DNA of 64,000 nucleotides from Corynebacterium sp. 21KM1197 (GCF_033783015.1 NZ_CP123907.1:2046001-2110000), one strand, 5' to 3'; shown: positions 19,693-28,885, counted from the stretch's first letter. Notes: generated from the letters alone by a model not told the origin. Translations and numbers: made by a program.

Positions 19693-21484
19693 TCTTGCTT
19701 CCCACCTCGCCCCATACATGCCGTACCTGATCCCGGTGCCCATTCTGGCCCCGGCGGTAGCGGCCGCGCTGACCCTGGTGCTCGCCCGCTTCATGCAGAT
19801 GCAGCGCCTGGTGGCGTTTTTCTCCCTGCTGGGCACCATCACCGTCTCCGCGCTCATGCTGGTGGTGATCGACCAGGAGGGCAGCCAAACCCTGCAAATC
19901 GGCGGCTGGGATTCCCCCGTGGGGATCACGCTGGTGGCCGATCGCCTATCCACCCTCATGCTGAGCGTGTCCGGCCTCGTGCTCTTTGCCGTGATGTGGT
20001 ACGCCATCGCCCAGGGCGTGCGCGATGGCGGTGAGGACGAACCCGTGGCCGTCTTTGTACCCACGTACCTCCTGCTCTCCATGGGCGTGAACATCTCCTT
20101 CCTCGCCGGGGACCTCTTTAACCTCTACGTGGGCTTTGAGGTGTTCCTGGTGGCCTCATACGTGTTGCTTACTTTGGGCGGCTCGGCCCCCCGCGTGCGC
20201 GCCGGCGTGGGCTACGTGATGGTCTCCATGGTCTCCTCCATGATCTTCCTCTTCGGCCTCGCCATGGTGTACGCCGCCGTGGGCACGCTGAACATGGCGC
20301 AGATCGGTATGCGCATGGAGGACGTCCCCTCCGGTACCCGCGCGGCGATCTTTGCGGTGCTGCTGGTGGCCTTTGGCATTAAGGCCGCCGTGTTCCCCCT
20401 CGACGCCTGGCTACCGGACTCCTACCCCACCGCCCCCTCGCTGGTCACCGCCGTGTTCGCGGGCCTGCTCACCAAGGTGGGCGTGTACTCCATCATCCGT
20501 GCCCAAACGGTGATCTTCACCGACGGCTCGCTCAATACCCTGCTCCTCGTAGTGGCCCTGGCCACCATGTTCGTGGGTATCCTCGGCGCGATGGCGCAGA
20601 GCGATATTAAGCGCCTGCTCTCCTTCACCCTGGTCAGCCACATCGGCTACATGATCTTTGGCCTAGCCCTGGGCACCGCCCACGGGCTTTCCGGGGCGAT
20701 CTTCTACGCCGTGCACCACATTCTGGTGCAAACGGCCCTCTTCCTGGTGGTGGGGCTCATCGAGCGCCAGGCGGGTACCTCCTCGCTGCGCCGCCTGGGT
20801 TCCCTGCTCTACGCCACCCCCCTGATCGCCATCTTGTACTTCATTCCGGCGATCAACCTCGGCGGTATCCCGCCGTTCTCCGGGTTCATCGGCAAGATCA
20901 TGCTCATGCAGGCGGGCGCGGAGCGCGGCGACGCCATGGCCTGGCTGCTCATCGGCGGCGCCGTAATCACCTCCCTGCTCACCCTGTACGTCATGGTGAT
21001 CGTGTGGTCCAAGGGCTTCTGGCGCGACCGCAAGGACGCCCCCGAGGGGCACCTGGCCATCGCTCGCCCCGCCCCGCTGGCGGACGTCACCGACGAGGTG
21101 GAAATGACCGAGCGCGACGACGTAGGCCGTATCCCCGTGGGCATGGTGGGCTCCACCACCCTGCTGGTGGTGGCCTCCCTGGCGCTCACCGTCTTTGCCG
21201 GGCCGCTGGTGGGAGTGGCGCAGCGCGCCGCGGAATCCGCCTCCGACGTCAGCATTTACCGCTCGGCGGTGCTCGGCCCCAACGCCGATGATCCCACCCG
21301 CACCCTCGACCCCTCCGTGCGTTTGGACGAGGGACGCGATAGCTACGAGAGCCGCACGGCCTCCTCCACCGAGATGACCACGGCACCGGCGCTTACTACC
21401 GACGCCCCCGCTGCGGCGAGCACGGACAGCACCGCTGCGGCTTTGGCAAGCGCCACCGACCCCACACCCGAGGAGGAGCGCTAA
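19685..21484 (+). CDS. mrpD: Na+/H+ antiporter subunit MrpD
   Basis: NuoM/N-like proton-translocating subunit of 599 residues. Core motifs include NLYVGFEVFLVASYVLLTLGG, FGIKAAVFPLDAWLPDSYPTAPS, KRLLSFTLVSHIGYMIFG and INLGGIPPFSGFIGKI. The last about 80 residues are a soluble, Thr/Ala-rich tail, an extension beyond the membrane core. Translationally coupled to mrpC (8-bp overlap) and to mrpE, whose ATG follows the TAA directly. Confidence 0.93.
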   Translation: MTDLASHLAPYMPYLIPVPILAPAVAAALTLVLARFMQMQRLVAFFSLLGTITVSALMLVVIDQEGSQTLQIGGWDSPVGITLVADRLSTLMLSVSGLVLFAVMWYAIAQGVRDGGEDEPVAVFVPTYLLLSMGVNISFLAGDLFNLYVGFEVFLVASYVLLTLGGSAPRVRAGVGYVMVSMVSSMIFLFGLAMVYAAVGTLNMAQIGMRMEDVPSGTRAAIFAVLLVAFGIKAAVFPLDAWLPDSYPTAPSLVTAVFAGLLTKVGVYSIIRAQTVIFTDGSLNTLLLVVALATMFVGILGAMAQSDIKRLLSFTLVSHIGYMIFGLALGTAHGLSGAIFYAVHHILVQTALFLVVGLIERQAGTSSLRRLGSLLYATPLIAILYFIPAINLGGIPPFSGFIGKIMLMQAGAERGDAMAWLLIGGAVITSLLTLYVMVIVWSKGFWRDRKDAPEGHLAIARPAPLADVTDEVEMTERDDVGRIPVGMVGSTTLLVVASLALTVFAGPLVGVAQRAAESASDVSIYRSAVLGPNADDPTRTLDPSVRLDEGRDSYESRTASSTEMTTAPALTTDAPAAASTDSTAAALASATDPTPEEER

Positions 21485-21994
21485 ATGTACCAAGGCGTAA
21501 GAAATAGAATGCGTCCCCTCACCCTGTTCTGGATCACGCTCCTATGGTGCGGCCTGATGGGCGAGGTCACCTGGGCCAACGTGATCGCGGGCCTCCTGGT
21601 GGGGCTGGGCGTCATCCTTATCCTGCCGCTGCCCCGGCTGCCCATCGCGCATCTCCCCGTGGAGTGGAAGGCTCTCTTTGTATTCCTGGGGTACTGGCTC
21701 AAGGAACTCTTCACCTCCAGCTTCGAGGTGGCCGCCCTCGCGCTGCGTCCCCGGGCGCTGCCCAAAACCGCCATCGTCCAGGCTCCCATGCGCGTGAATA
21801 GCGAGCTGATTCTCACCCTGGCCACCGGCCTGTATAACCTCCAACCGGGCGGCTGCATCACCGACATTGATATTGCCAACCGCATGTGGACGGTACACCT
21901 GGTAAACGCCTCCACACCGGAGGATATTGAACGGGAATTGGCGGTAATCCGCGCCCTGGAACGCAGCATGATCGACATTTTTGAAGGGAGATAA
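21485..21994 (+). CDS. mrpE: Na+/H+ antiporter subunit MrpE
   Basis: 169-residue subunit with two N-terminal membrane segments (FWITLLWCGLMGEVTWANVIAG and the following PLPRLP region) and a soluble C-terminal domain that contains LTLATGLYNLQPGGCITDIDI and the DIERELAVIRALERSMIDIFEG ending typical of MrpE. The ATG is immediately after the mrpD stop. Confidence 0.92.
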   Translation: MYQGVRNRMRPLTLFWITLLWCGLMGEVTWANVIAGLLVGLGVILILPLPRLPIAHLPVEWKALFVFLGYWLKELFTSSFEVAALALRPRALPKTAIVQAPMRVNSELILTLATGLYNLQPGGCITDIDIANRMWTVHLVNASTPEDIERELAVIRALERSMIDIFEGR

Positions 21995-21999
21995 GGCAC

Positions 22000-22275
22000 A
22001 TGGATTCCACCATTTACCAGGCCGTTCTCACCGTGGCGGCAGTGCTATTTTGCGCCTCATTCCTGCTCACCAGTTGGCGTATCCTCGCCGGGCCCAATTC
22101 CCTCGACCGCGTAGTGGGGCTCGATGGCCTCGTGGCGATGGCTCAGTGTGCCCTCGCGGTGTACATCTGCTGGACGCTGGATACCACCGTCTCCAACGCC
22201 ATGCTCGTGATCGCCCTGCTGGGCTTCATCTCGTCCGTATCCGTGGCCCGCTTCCGCAAGAGGGATGGTTCCTAG
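22000..22275 (+). CDS. mrpF: Na+/H+ antiporter subunit MrpF
   Basis: Small membrane subunit of 91 residues with three hydrophobic helices and the family motif RILAGPNSLDRVVGLDGLVAMAQC. Starts 5 bp after mrpE; its stop overlaps or abuts mrpG. Confidence 0.92.
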   Translation: MDSTIYQAVLTVAAVLFCASFLLTSWRILAGPNSLDRVVGLDGLVAMAQCALAVYICWTLDTTVSNAMLVIALLGFISSVSVARFRKRDGS

Positions 22276-22663
22276 CCTCATGAACATTCAACTTGTCACC
22301 GACGTCATCTCCCTCATCTTCATTGTGGTGGGAGCGATCCTCTCCTTCGCCGGCTCCGTGGGATTGGTGCGCTTTGGCGATACGATGTCCCGGATTCACG
22401 CCGTGACCAAGCCCCAAACCGCGGGCCTCATCCTCACGATCCTCGGCGCGATCATTCGCGTGGCGGGCAGCGAGCACCTCAGCCCCGGCGAGCGCGGCGA
22501 CATGGGAATTCTGCTACTGCTCATCGGATTCTCCTTCCTCACCTCCCCGGTGACCGCCCAGCGCATTGGCCGCGTGGCGCGCCGCGAGGGGCTGTACGCG
22601 GAGAAGGATCAGATGTCGCGTAACGACGCCCCCGCCGACCGCGCGCTGGGCAAGAAGCGCTAG
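22265..22663 (+). CDS. mrpG: Na+/H+ antiporter subunit MrpG
   Basis: Last subunit of the Mrp complex, up to 132 residues, three membrane segments. The signature is SLIFIVVGAILSFAGSVGLVRFGDTMSRIHAVTKPQTAGLIL, with LLLLIGFSFLTSPVTAQRIGRVA following. Two starts are possible: ATG 22265 (11-bp overlap with mrpF) or ATG 22280 (MNIQLV, 4 bp after mrpF stop). The basic C-terminal tail ends the operon; no strong terminator hairpin is seen before the next regulatory region. Confidence 0.92.
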   Translation: MVPSLMNIQLVTDVISLIFIVVGAILSFAGSVGLVRFGDTMSRIHAVTKPQTAGLILTILGAIIRVAGSEHLSPGERGDMGILLLLIGFSFLTSPVTAQRIGRVARREGLYAEKDQMSRNDAPADRALGKKR

Positions 22664-22695
22664 GTTCGCTCTGCGTTAAATCCAGCCAACGCCCC

Positions 22696-22808
22696 CAGTG
22701 ATCGCGTCAGTAACGTTCACTGAGGGCGTCAGTCTATAGAGTGAGAGGCTCAGTGAGTTTAGTGACGACATCACTCTATAGAGTGAGGGGTTCAGTGAAC
22801 TACACTGA
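22696..22808. repeat. repeat-rich operator array upstream of the HATPase_c_4 gene
   Basis: Two 23-nt direct repeats, 22734-22756 and 22776-22798, share 21 positions (CTATAGAGTGAG...TCAGTGA) with a period of 42 bp. The second is centred on a palindrome CACTCTATAGAGTG. CAGTGA or its inverse TCACTG recurs at 22696, 22717, 22751, 22793 and in CACTGA at 22803, and GTTCACTGA (22715-22723) is inverted as TCAGTGAAC (22792-22800). The last repeat runs up to the -10 box TACACT (22801-22806). This looks like a multi-site operator for autoregulation. Confidence 0.7.
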
Positions 22809-22814
22809 TGGATT

Positions 22815-24050
22815 ATGAACGGTCTTTCGGACCAACTCACCATCGACGCCAACCCCGTTCCCGGCACCAACACCGAAGATCTTGACCCAGACCTCCTCGA
22901 CGAGGTGAAAAGGCATCTCCGCACCACCGGCAGTCGGGCGCTCAATGGCAGCGAGAATCAGTGGCTCCGATACATCAAAATCACCGATACCACCGGAGAA
23001 TTGACCATGGCCGGTTTACTCTGCCTGGGCATCTACCCCCAGGAGGCCTTTCCGAATCACCTCATCGATGTAGCTGTTCACCCAGGGAATACAAAAAGCA
23101 CCACCGCGCACACACGCTTCCTCGACCGCAAAGTGTGCGATGGTCACATTCCGGCCATGCTGCACGATTGCCTCCAAACCATAAAAAAGAATCTGCGTGT
23201 GCGACGCGTGGTTTCCGGTTCTCAAGGCCAGGACGTCCTAGAAATTCCCGAAGATGTACTCCGCGAGGCCCTTGCCAATGCCGTCATGCACCGCGATTAT
23301 TCCGAGCAGGCCCTAGCACAGAGGATTCACGTGGACATCTATCCTGACCGCGTGGAAATCATCAGCCCCGGCGGTTTTCCTGGGGCCAAAAGCCCCAAAG
23401 ATCTTCTGGACGGTATTCATGCGACCCGGAACCGCATCCTTGCTCGGCTTTTGGCGACAATCCCCACGCCTGCGGATAACGGTGGGGTGCTCGCGGAAAG
23501 TAATGGTTCCGGTATTCCCCGTATGTTTGCCGCCATGAGAGAAGCCGGGCTTCCTGTCCCCGAATATGACGTAGACATCGCCCAAGTCAAGGTAACCCTG
23601 CGCCGATTCGGTCTCATGGAGCCCAGCGTGAACGAATGGTTGAGTGGAGCCCTCGGGGAGGACTACCACCCCACAGAGGGCATTGCCCTCGTGCTCGCTC
23701 GGGAACTCGGAGTGGTCAGTATCGCGGACATGCGCACCCAAACAGGGCAGGATAGCGACGATCTCCGGGAAGCCCTCCACCGCCTCCGCGATCGCGGGTT
23801 ACTTGCGGAGATGCGCCCCGATCACTTCCGTATCCCCACGCCGGAGGACCGTCTCAGCGAGGCCAAACGGGAGATTCTTAAGTCCCTCTCCCCCACCACC
23901 CCCATGTCCAGCAGGAATATCGCTAAGGCCACGGGCCGCAGTCTCGCCTCACTGCGCCCGATCCTAAGCCGGTTAGTGGATTCCGGCCTGATCCAGGCCA
24001 CCGCCCCACCCACCAGCCGCAATCGCGCCTATCTCCTACCGGAGGGATAG
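22815..24050 (+). CDS. HATPase_c_4 / winged-helix putative transcriptional regulator lacking AlbA_2 domain
   Basis: 411-residue protein. Residues about 130-215 carry the GHKL-like HATPase_c_4 block: [33 protein letters not shown] and NGSGIPRM. Such proteins usually begin with an AlbA_2 (Schlafen-like) nucleic-acid-binding domain of about 100 residues; here the protein starts at the linker ([16 protein letters not shown]), and no coding remnant is visible upstream. The C-terminal 120 residues resemble two winged-helix units ([24 protein letters not shown] and [29 protein letters not shown]). TACACT lies 8 nt before ATG 22815. Probably DNA-binding and autoregulated; targets unknown. Confidence 0.75.
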   Translation: MNGLSDQLTIDANPVPGTNTEDLDPDLLDEVKRHLRTTGSRALNGSENQWLRYIKITDTTGELTMAGLLCLGIYPQEAFPNHLIDVAVHPGNTKSTTAHTRFLDRKVCDGHIPAMLHDCLQTIKKNLRVRRVVSGSQGQDVLEIPEDVLREALANAVMHRDYSEQALAQRIHVDIYPDRVEIISPGGFPGAKSPKDLLDGIHATRNRILARLLATIPTPADNGGVLAESNGSGIPRMFAAMREAGLPVPEYDVDIAQVKVTLRRFGLMEPSVNEWLSGALGEDYHPTEGIALVLARELGVVSIADMRTQTGQDSDDLREALHRLRDRGLLAEMRPDHFRIPTPEDRLSEAKREILKSLSPTTPMSSRNIAKATGRSLASLRPILSRLVDSGLIQATAPPTSRNRAYLLPEG

Positions 24051-25169
24051 CCCCGCTTCTAATTCATCACAGGCGGCCTTGACTGCGGGCACCCAGGAGT
24101 CCGCCTCCTGGTAGAGAGCGCGCTGCCGGGCGTACCCGGCACCCCGGTCAAGGATCCCCTCCACCAGGGCCAGTTCCTCGGCGCAGCCCAGTTCCTCCGC
24201 CAGCGGCATGAGTTCGGTCACCAGGGCGCGGAGTTCATCGCGCACCCACGCCTCATCGGTCTGGCGGGAGGTAATCACCAGGGCGTCGAGCCCGTAGCGC
24301 GCGGCGCGCCACTTGTTTTCGGCCACGTGCCAGGGCTGCAAGGTGGGAAGTTCCTCCCCGCGCTCGTACATGCGGTCATAGTGCACCACGAGGCAGTGCG
24401 TGAGGGCCACCACGGCGGAGAGTTCGCGGAGATTGGAGGTGGCGTCGGAAATGCGTACCTCGATGGTGCCCCACTTGGGCGCGGGGCGGACGTCGAAGTG
24501 CATGGAGCCGGTGTGATTGATCACGCCGGAGATGCCCTGATCGTGCATGTATCCCTCCCATTCCCGCCAGGAGCCGAATTGGTAGGGCATACCTGCGGTG
24601 GGAAGTTGCTGGTAGAGCATGGTGCGGTTGGAGGCGTACCCGGTGTCCACGCCGTCCCAGCCGGGGGAGGAGGCGGTGAGCGCCAAAAGGTGCGGGTACT
24701 TGGTCATGATCGCATTGATGATCGGCCACACGCGGTCCTCGTGGCTGATGCCCACGTGCACGTGGATACCCCAGATGAGCATTTGGGAACCCCAGTACTG
24801 CGTGCGCTCGATGATCTCGTTATAGGAACCCTTGACGGACACGGGGTTTTCCCGGAAGTCGGAGAAGGGGTGGGAGCCGGAGGACCACACCCGCAGTCCC
24901 AATTGGGCGGCGGCGTCGCGCACGGCGTGAAGATCGTGGGCGAGTTCCGCCACGGCCTGCGGAACGGTATCACACACTCCGGTGACTAGTTCCACGGTGT
25001 TTTGCAGGAACTCGCGCTCTAGGTGCACCTCGGGGTGCTCGCGTTCCACGATCTCTATAACCTCGGCGGCCTTGTGCGCGAGGTCGTAGGTGGCGGGGTC
25101 GATGAGGGCCACCTCCCATTCCACGCCCAGCGTGGGGCGCGGAGAGCGCTCGAACTTGATCTCAGGCAT
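24036..25169 (-). CDS. carboxylate-amine ligase, GCS2 (YbdK-type glutamate-cysteine ligase) family
   Basis: ATP-dependent ligase of 377 residues in the family of plant/proteobacterial-type glutamate-cysteine ligases. Diagnostic segments: [14 protein letters not shown] at the start, [37 protein letters not shown] and [14 protein letters not shown] weak gamma-glutamyl-cysteine synthetase activity is known for YbdK; the physiological substrate in corynebacteria, which use mycothiol, is uncertain. It is convergent with the preceding gene, with a 15-bp overlap of coding ends. GGAGG lies upstream of ATG 25169. Confidence 0.87.
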   Translation of the reverse strand: MPEIKFERSPRPTLGVEWEVALIDPATYDLAHKAAEVIEIVEREHPEVHLEREFLQNTVELVTGVCDTVPQAVAELAHDLHAVRDAAAQLGLRVWSSGSHPFSDFRENPVSVKGSYNEIIERTQYWGSQMLIWGIHVHVGISHEDRVWPIINAIMTKYPHLLALTASSPGWDGVDTGYASNRTMLYQQLPTAGMPYQFGSWREWEGYMHDQGISGVINHTGSMHFDVRPAPKWGTIEVRISDATSNLRELSAVVALTHCLVVHYDRMYERGEELPTLQPWHVAENKWRAARYGLDALVITSRQTDEAWVRDELRALVTELMPLAEELGCAEELALVEGILDRGAGYARQRALYQEADSWVPAVKAACDELEAGLSLR

Positions 25170-25220
25170 AGCGTTCGCTCGCCTCCATTTCGGGGTTGGG
25201 GAGGTGGATCTATAGGAATC

Positions 25221-26093
25221 CTACCGGGTGGGCGCCGCCACAGCCCCAGCGAGCACCACCGTGAGGTCACCCTGGCTCGCCGTGGTGGCGGGGAGGTTGG
25301 GATCGTAGGGGCGAGCCACGCCACCGAGTTGTTCGGCTAGACGACGCGCCCGGTCCTCGCTGCCGGGATGGAAGAACACGGTGGTTTCATTCACCTTGTA
25401 CTGCTCCTCGGGGAGGTTGCCCACCTCACCGATCTGATTGCCCTGGCCCTCCAGCTGGCGGGAGGTATTGGCCGCCAGGTCCTGCACGGTGGAGTTATTG
25501 AGCACGTTCACGCGCCCGTTCTGCTCCTGAGCGTTCTGGCCCTGGTTCGCCTGCCCCTGGGCGTTGTGGTTATCGTTCTGTCCCTCGCTGGGGTTCTCCG
25601 CCGGGGCGCTCGGCGCGGGGCTGGCGGCCTGAGCGGGATCTTGTGCGGGGGCGGAGGGGTTCGTCTGGCTATCCCCCACCACGCCGTTGGCGTCCGCCGG
25701 GGCGGGAGCCTGGGTGGCCGGAATCTGCTGGGGAGCGCCGGTCACCGCGGGCTGCTGACCTGCCTGGCCCGGCTGCCCGGGGGGAACCTGACCAGCGGGC
25801 TGCTGCGCGGGGGCGGTGGCAGCCGTAGAAGTCTCGGCGGCGGAATCGCCGTCCTTATCCTCGCCGCCCACGAGCGCCCAGATACCCCAGATGGCCAGCA
25901 AAATCGCCACGGCCACGAGCACCATGGCGAGCCCGCGCAGGGGAATGCCGCTGCCCTCGCCGCGTTCCTCGGGCGCGTCCTCGGGGTAAGCAGCGCCAGC
26001 GGCACCGGCCGCTGCGGGATCGGCCGGGTAATCCTCGTCGTAGGCGTCCTCGTAGGGCTCGTAGTTCTCTCGATCTTTATTCACATCAGACAC
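25221..26093 (-). CDS. membrane-anchored LytR_C-domain protein
   Basis: 290-residue protein: an acidic Tyr-rich cytoplasmic stretch (about 1-55, with YEPYEDAYDEDYP), one membrane helix (RGLAMVLVAVAILLAIWGIWALV), a long Ala/Pro/Gln/Asn low-complexity linker (about 85-200), and a C-terminal LytR_C domain (VNVLNNSTVQDLAANTSRQLEGQG ... TVFFHPGSEDRARRLAEQL). LytR_C domains occur beside or in LCP envelope ligases, so a cell-wall role is likely. Start GTG 26093 is preferred because TAAAGT stands 7 nt before it; in-frame GTG 26102 and TTG 26114 are alternatives. Confidence 0.82.
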   Translation of the reverse strand: MSDVNKDRENYEPYEDAYDEDYPADPAAAGAAGAAYPEDAPEERGEGSGIPLRGLAMVLVAVAILLAIWGIWALVGGEDKDGDSAAETSTAATAPAQQPAGQVPPGQPGQAGQQPAVTGAPQQIPATQAPAPADANGVVGDSQTNPSAPAQDPAQAASPAPSAPAENPSEGQNDNHNAQGQANQGQNAQEQNGRVNVLNNSTVQDLAANTSRQLEGQGNQIGEVGNLPEEQYKVNETTVFFHPGSEDRARRLAEQLGGVARPYDPNLPATTASQGDLTVVLAGAVAAPTR

Positions 26094-26117
26094 ACTAGCC
26101 ACTTTACATATCAAAAA

Positions 26118-26339
26118 TTACAATTTCCCGTGGCGTTCCCGGAGTAGCGCCAGCCGCCGCACCAGCGCGGGGTGCGCGGCCATGGCCTCCGGGGCGTCGA
26201 TAAGCAGATTGAGGCGCTGGTAATAGCGCACCGGGCTGATCCCCAGCTCCGCGCGGATCGCCTCCTCGCGCGCGCCCAGGGCACGCGGCGCGCGCTGCGC
26301 AAAGTCCAGCAGGCGGGCGTCGAAGTCACTCAGAGCCAT
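26118..26339 (-). CDS. DUF3263 family small protein
   Basis: About 73 residues: [22 protein letters not shown] followed by [20 protein letters not shown], the conserved core of DUF3263, which looks like a helix-turn-helix. It is cytosolic and of unknown function; a small DNA-binding role is plausible. ATG 26339 is selected over upstream in-frame codons because TACAGT lies 6 nt before it. Divergent from def with overlapping -10 boxes. Confidence 0.8.
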   Translation of the reverse strand: MALSDFDARLLDFAQRAPRALGAREEAIRAELGISPVRYYQRLNLLIDAPEAMAAHPALVRRLALLRERHGKL

Positions 26340-26342
26340 GCC

Positions 26343-26351
26343 TACACTGTA
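26343..26351. promoter_or_regulatory. overlapping divergent -10 boxes for def and the DUF3263 gene
   Basis: TACACTGTA contains -10 TACACT on the plus strand (26343-26348, 7 nt before def ATG 26356) and TACAGT on the minus strand (26351-26346, 6 nt before ATG 26339). The two hexamers share three base pairs, so only one polymerase could occupy the site at once. Confidence 0.65.
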
Positions 26352-26355
26352 TTTC

Positions 26356-27024
26356 ATGACTGTGCGCCCCATTGTGATCTACGGCGACCCGGTGCTGCAT
26401 AACCCCACGCAGCCCGTTCCCGCCCCCTACCACGACCAGGAAGCCCTCATCGAGGACATGTTCGAGACGATGGAGGTGGCTCATGGCGTGGGCCTGGCCG
26501 CCAATCAGATCGGCCTGCCGCTGCGACTCTTCGTATATAACTGCCCCGATGACGAGGGGCACTGGCACCGCGGCTACGTGATTAACCCGGAGCTGGAAAC
26601 CTCCGAGATTCCCACCACCATGCCCGCCGACGACGGCAGCGATGACGAGGGCTGCCTCTCCGTGCCCGGCGAGGGCTTCCCCACCGGGCGCGCCCACTGG
26701 GCCAAGGTCACCGGCGTGGACCTGGACGGCAACCCCGTGGAGGTGGAAGGCACCGGCTTTTTCGCCCGCTGCCTGCAACACGAGGTGGGCCACCTGGACG
26801 GGTACGTGTACACCGATACCCTCATCGGCCGATACAAGCGCCAGGCCAAGAAGGCCATCAAGGCCCACGAATGGAACCAGGCCGGCAATACCTGGATGCC
26901 GGGCGTGGACCCGGACCCCTTTGGGCACGATGACGTCCCCGCCTCCGACTCCGCGGCTTCCGATGCCCCTGCTGCCAACGCCGCAGGCACCGCCGTTCCC
27001 AGCACCACCCCCACCGCCGAGTAG
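26356..27024 (+). CDS. def: peptide deformylase
   Basis: Removes the N-formyl group from nascent proteins. All three catalytic motifs are intact: [10 protein letters not shown] (44-53), EGCLSVP with metal-ligand Cys100, and HEVGH (142-146) supplying two histidines and the catalytic glutamate. The fold ends near residue 185; about 35 further residues form an Ala/Ser/Thr/Pro-rich tail. Start ATG 26356 is supported by TACACT 7 nt upstream; the earlier ATG 26338 would lie on the promoter. The acetyltransferase gene follows after 11 bp. Confidence 0.95.
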   Translation: MTVRPIVIYGDPVLHNPTQPVPAPYHDQEALIEDMFETMEVAHGVGLAANQIGLPLRLFVYNCPDDEGHWHRGYVINPELETSEIPTTMPADDGSDDEGCLSVPGEGFPTGRAHWAKVTGVDLDGNPVEVEGTGFFARCLQHEVGHLDGYVYTDTLIGRYKRQAKKAIKAHEWNQAGNTWMPGVDPDPFGHDDVPASDSAASDAPAANAAGTAVPSTTPTAE

Positions 27025-27035
27025 CCCCGCACACC

Positions 27036-28046
27036 ATGAGCACCTGGTTCCGCAGCCAGCCCATCGCGGTGGGAGACCGCGTGGTGGTGCGCCGCGCGCT
27101 GCCGGATACCCCCGGCCACCTCAGCGACGTGGTGGGGCACGTCCTCGCCCTCGATCCGCTCACCGTGCGCCCGCAAAAGGTGGGTGGCCTGCCCTCCCAG
27201 GCTCCCAGCGTGACGATCCCCGCCGAGCAGGTGCAGGTGGTGCGCAAACTCTCCCCGCGCCGCGTGCTCAACTCCGATATTCGCGCCATCGAGCAGGCCA
27301 CCGCCGCCGCCTTTCCCGGTCTGGAGCATAGGTGGAGCGGCAACGGCCAATGGCTGCTGCGCGCGGGCGATGGCATCACGGAGCGCTCCAATTCCGCCAC
27401 TCCCCTGGGCTCCTCCGCCGGGCTGAGCGCGGTACCCCTGGCGGAGATCAAGGAGTTCTATGCCGCCCACGGCCTGCCGGTGGTGATCCACCTTCCCGAG
27501 CGCCTTGCCCGCCCGGCGGAGGCCCTGTGCTCCGGCCCGGACTGGGAGCGCGGCCCGGAGATCCTGGTGATGACCAGGCAGATTGATGCCGCACCGGAAC
27601 CCACGCAGCCCGTGCCGGGGCTAAGGTTCCGCGTGGACCCGCAGCCCGATGCGGACTGGCTGGCCATGTACCACTTCCGGGGCACGCCGCTGCCGGAGCG
27701 CGCGCTGCGGCTGCTGAGCACCGAAATCGAGGGCACCCTGGGCTTTGGCCGCCTGCTCACCACACAGGGCGATACCGTGGCCGTAACCCGGGGCACCATC
27801 ACCTCCTCCCAGGACGGCCGAACCTGGCTGGGCTACTCCGCCGTGGAGGTGGCCCCCGCTTATCGACGCCGCGGTTTAGCCACCTGGCTGGGCGCGGAGA
27901 TGTTGGCCTGGGGCCACGCCCACGGCGCGCAGGCCGCCTACCTCCAGGTACTCGAATCCAACGCGGCCGGGGTAGGCCTCTACACCGCGCAGGGATTTAT
28001 AGAGCATCATCGACATCGCTACGCGCACCACCGGCTATCCTCGTAG
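27036..28046 (+). CDS. GNAT acetyltransferase with N-terminal extension (candidate N-acetylglutamate synthase)
   Basis: 336-residue protein. The C-terminal half is a GNAT fold: LGYSAVEVAPAYRRRGLATWLGAEMLAWG is the acetyl-CoA-binding motif A, and YLQVLESNAAGVGLYTAQGFIEHHRHRY is motif B. The first about 75 residues form a small beta-rich domain (VGDRVVVRRALPD...SDVVGHVLALDPLTVRPQ). In C. glutamicum a gene of this architecture between def and xthA (cg3035) was reported as a novel N-acetylglutamate synthase for arginine synthesis; the same neighbours here support orthology, from memory and not aligned. Confidence 0.75.
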   Translation: MSTWFRSQPIAVGDRVVVRRALPDTPGHLSDVVGHVLALDPLTVRPQKVGGLPSQAPSVTIPAEQVQVVRKLSPRRVLNSDIRAIEQATAAAFPGLEHRWSGNGQWLLRAGDGITERSNSATPLGSSAGLSAVPLAEIKEFYAAHGLPVVIHLPERLARPAEALCSGPDWERGPEILVMTRQIDAAPEPTQPVPGLRFRVDPQPDADWLAMYHFRGTPLPERALRLLSTEIEGTLGFGRLLTTQGDTVAVTRGTITSSQDGRTWLGYSAVEVAPAYRRRGLATWLGAEMLAWGHAHGAQAAYLQVLESNAAGVGLYTAQGFIEHHRHRYAHHRLSS

Positions 28047-28048
28047 CC

Positions 28049-28885
28049 ATGCGCATAGCCACCTGGAACGTCAATTCGGCACGCACCCGCGCGGATCGCA
28101 TGGTGGAGTTTTTACTCCGCCACGAGGTAGACGTGCTCGCGGTGCAGGAGACCAAGTGCTCCGACGATAAGTTCCCTTACTCCCACTTTGAGGAGATCGG
28201 CTACCAGGTGGCGCACGTGGGATACCACCAGTGGAACGGGGTGGCCCTGCTCTCCCGGGTGGGGTTGGAGGACGTATCCACCCACTTCCCCGATCAGCCC
28301 GGCTTTGCCAAGGATCCCACAGCAGAGCAGGCCCGCGAGGCCCGCGCGGTGGGGGCCACCTGCGGCGGGGTGCGGGTGTGGAGCCTGTACGTGCCCAATG
28401 GCCGGGAAATTGCGGATCGCCACTACGACTACAAATTGCGCTGGCTGTGGACGCTGCGCGATCAGGTCGCCGCGCACCTGCGCGAGGATCCCCAAGCCAG
28501 GCTGCTGCTCATGGGGGACTTCAACATCGCCCCCCGCGATGAGGACGTGTGGGATATGAGCGTGTTCGAGGGCCGCACCCACATCACCGAGCCCGAACGC
28601 GCCGCCTTCCAAGCCCTAGAGGAGGCCGGGCTGAATGAGGTCACCCGGCAGTTCACCGAGGACACCCGCTATACCTATTGGGATTACACCGCCGGGCGCT
28701 TTGGCAAGAACGAGGGCATGAGGATCGATTTTCAGCTGGCCAGCCCCGCGCTGGCGCGGGCCACCACGGCCGGGTTTGTGGACATGGAGGAGCGCTCCGG
28801 TAAGGGGGCCTCCGATCACGCCCCCGTGGTGGTGGACTATGACCTCGATGGTTCGGCCACCCCCGATTTTGATAGCGTGCGATAG
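28049..28885 (+). CDS. xthA: exodeoxyribonuclease III / AP endonuclease
   Basis: Base-excision repair nuclease of 278 residues. MRIATWNVNSARTR, LAVQETKCSDDKFP (metal-ligand Glu), GDFNIAPRDEDVWD and SDHAPVVVDYDL are the standard ExoIII catalytic blocks, all intact. ATG 28049 is 2 bp past the upstream stop, but TATCCT also stands 7 nt before it, inside the 3' end of the acetyltransferase gene, so a leaderless internal promoter may allow separate expression. Confidence 0.94.
   Translation: MRIATWNVNSARTRADRMVEFLLRHEVDVLAVQETKCSDDKFPYSHFEEIGYQVAHVGYHQWNGVALLSRVGLEDVSTHFPDQPGFAKDPTAEQAREARAVGATCGGVRVWSLYVPNGREIADRHYDYKLRWLWTLRDQVAAHLREDPQARLLLMGDFNIAPRDEDVWDMSVFEGRTHITEPERAAFQALEEAGLNEVTRQFTEDTRYTYWDYTAGRFGKNEGMRIDFQLASPALARATTAGFVDMEERSGKGASDHAPVVVDYDLDGSATPDFDSVR

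Noticed and set aside
22734..22798. Direct repeats as a minimal CRISPR array
   Set aside because: Only two copies, repeat unit inexact, spacing of 19 nt and no cas genes; operator function fits better.
24036..24050. Overlap of convergent coding ends as a possible frameshift or assembly error
   Set aside because: Both stops are clean and both proteins end at expected positions; a 15-bp convergent overlap is normal.
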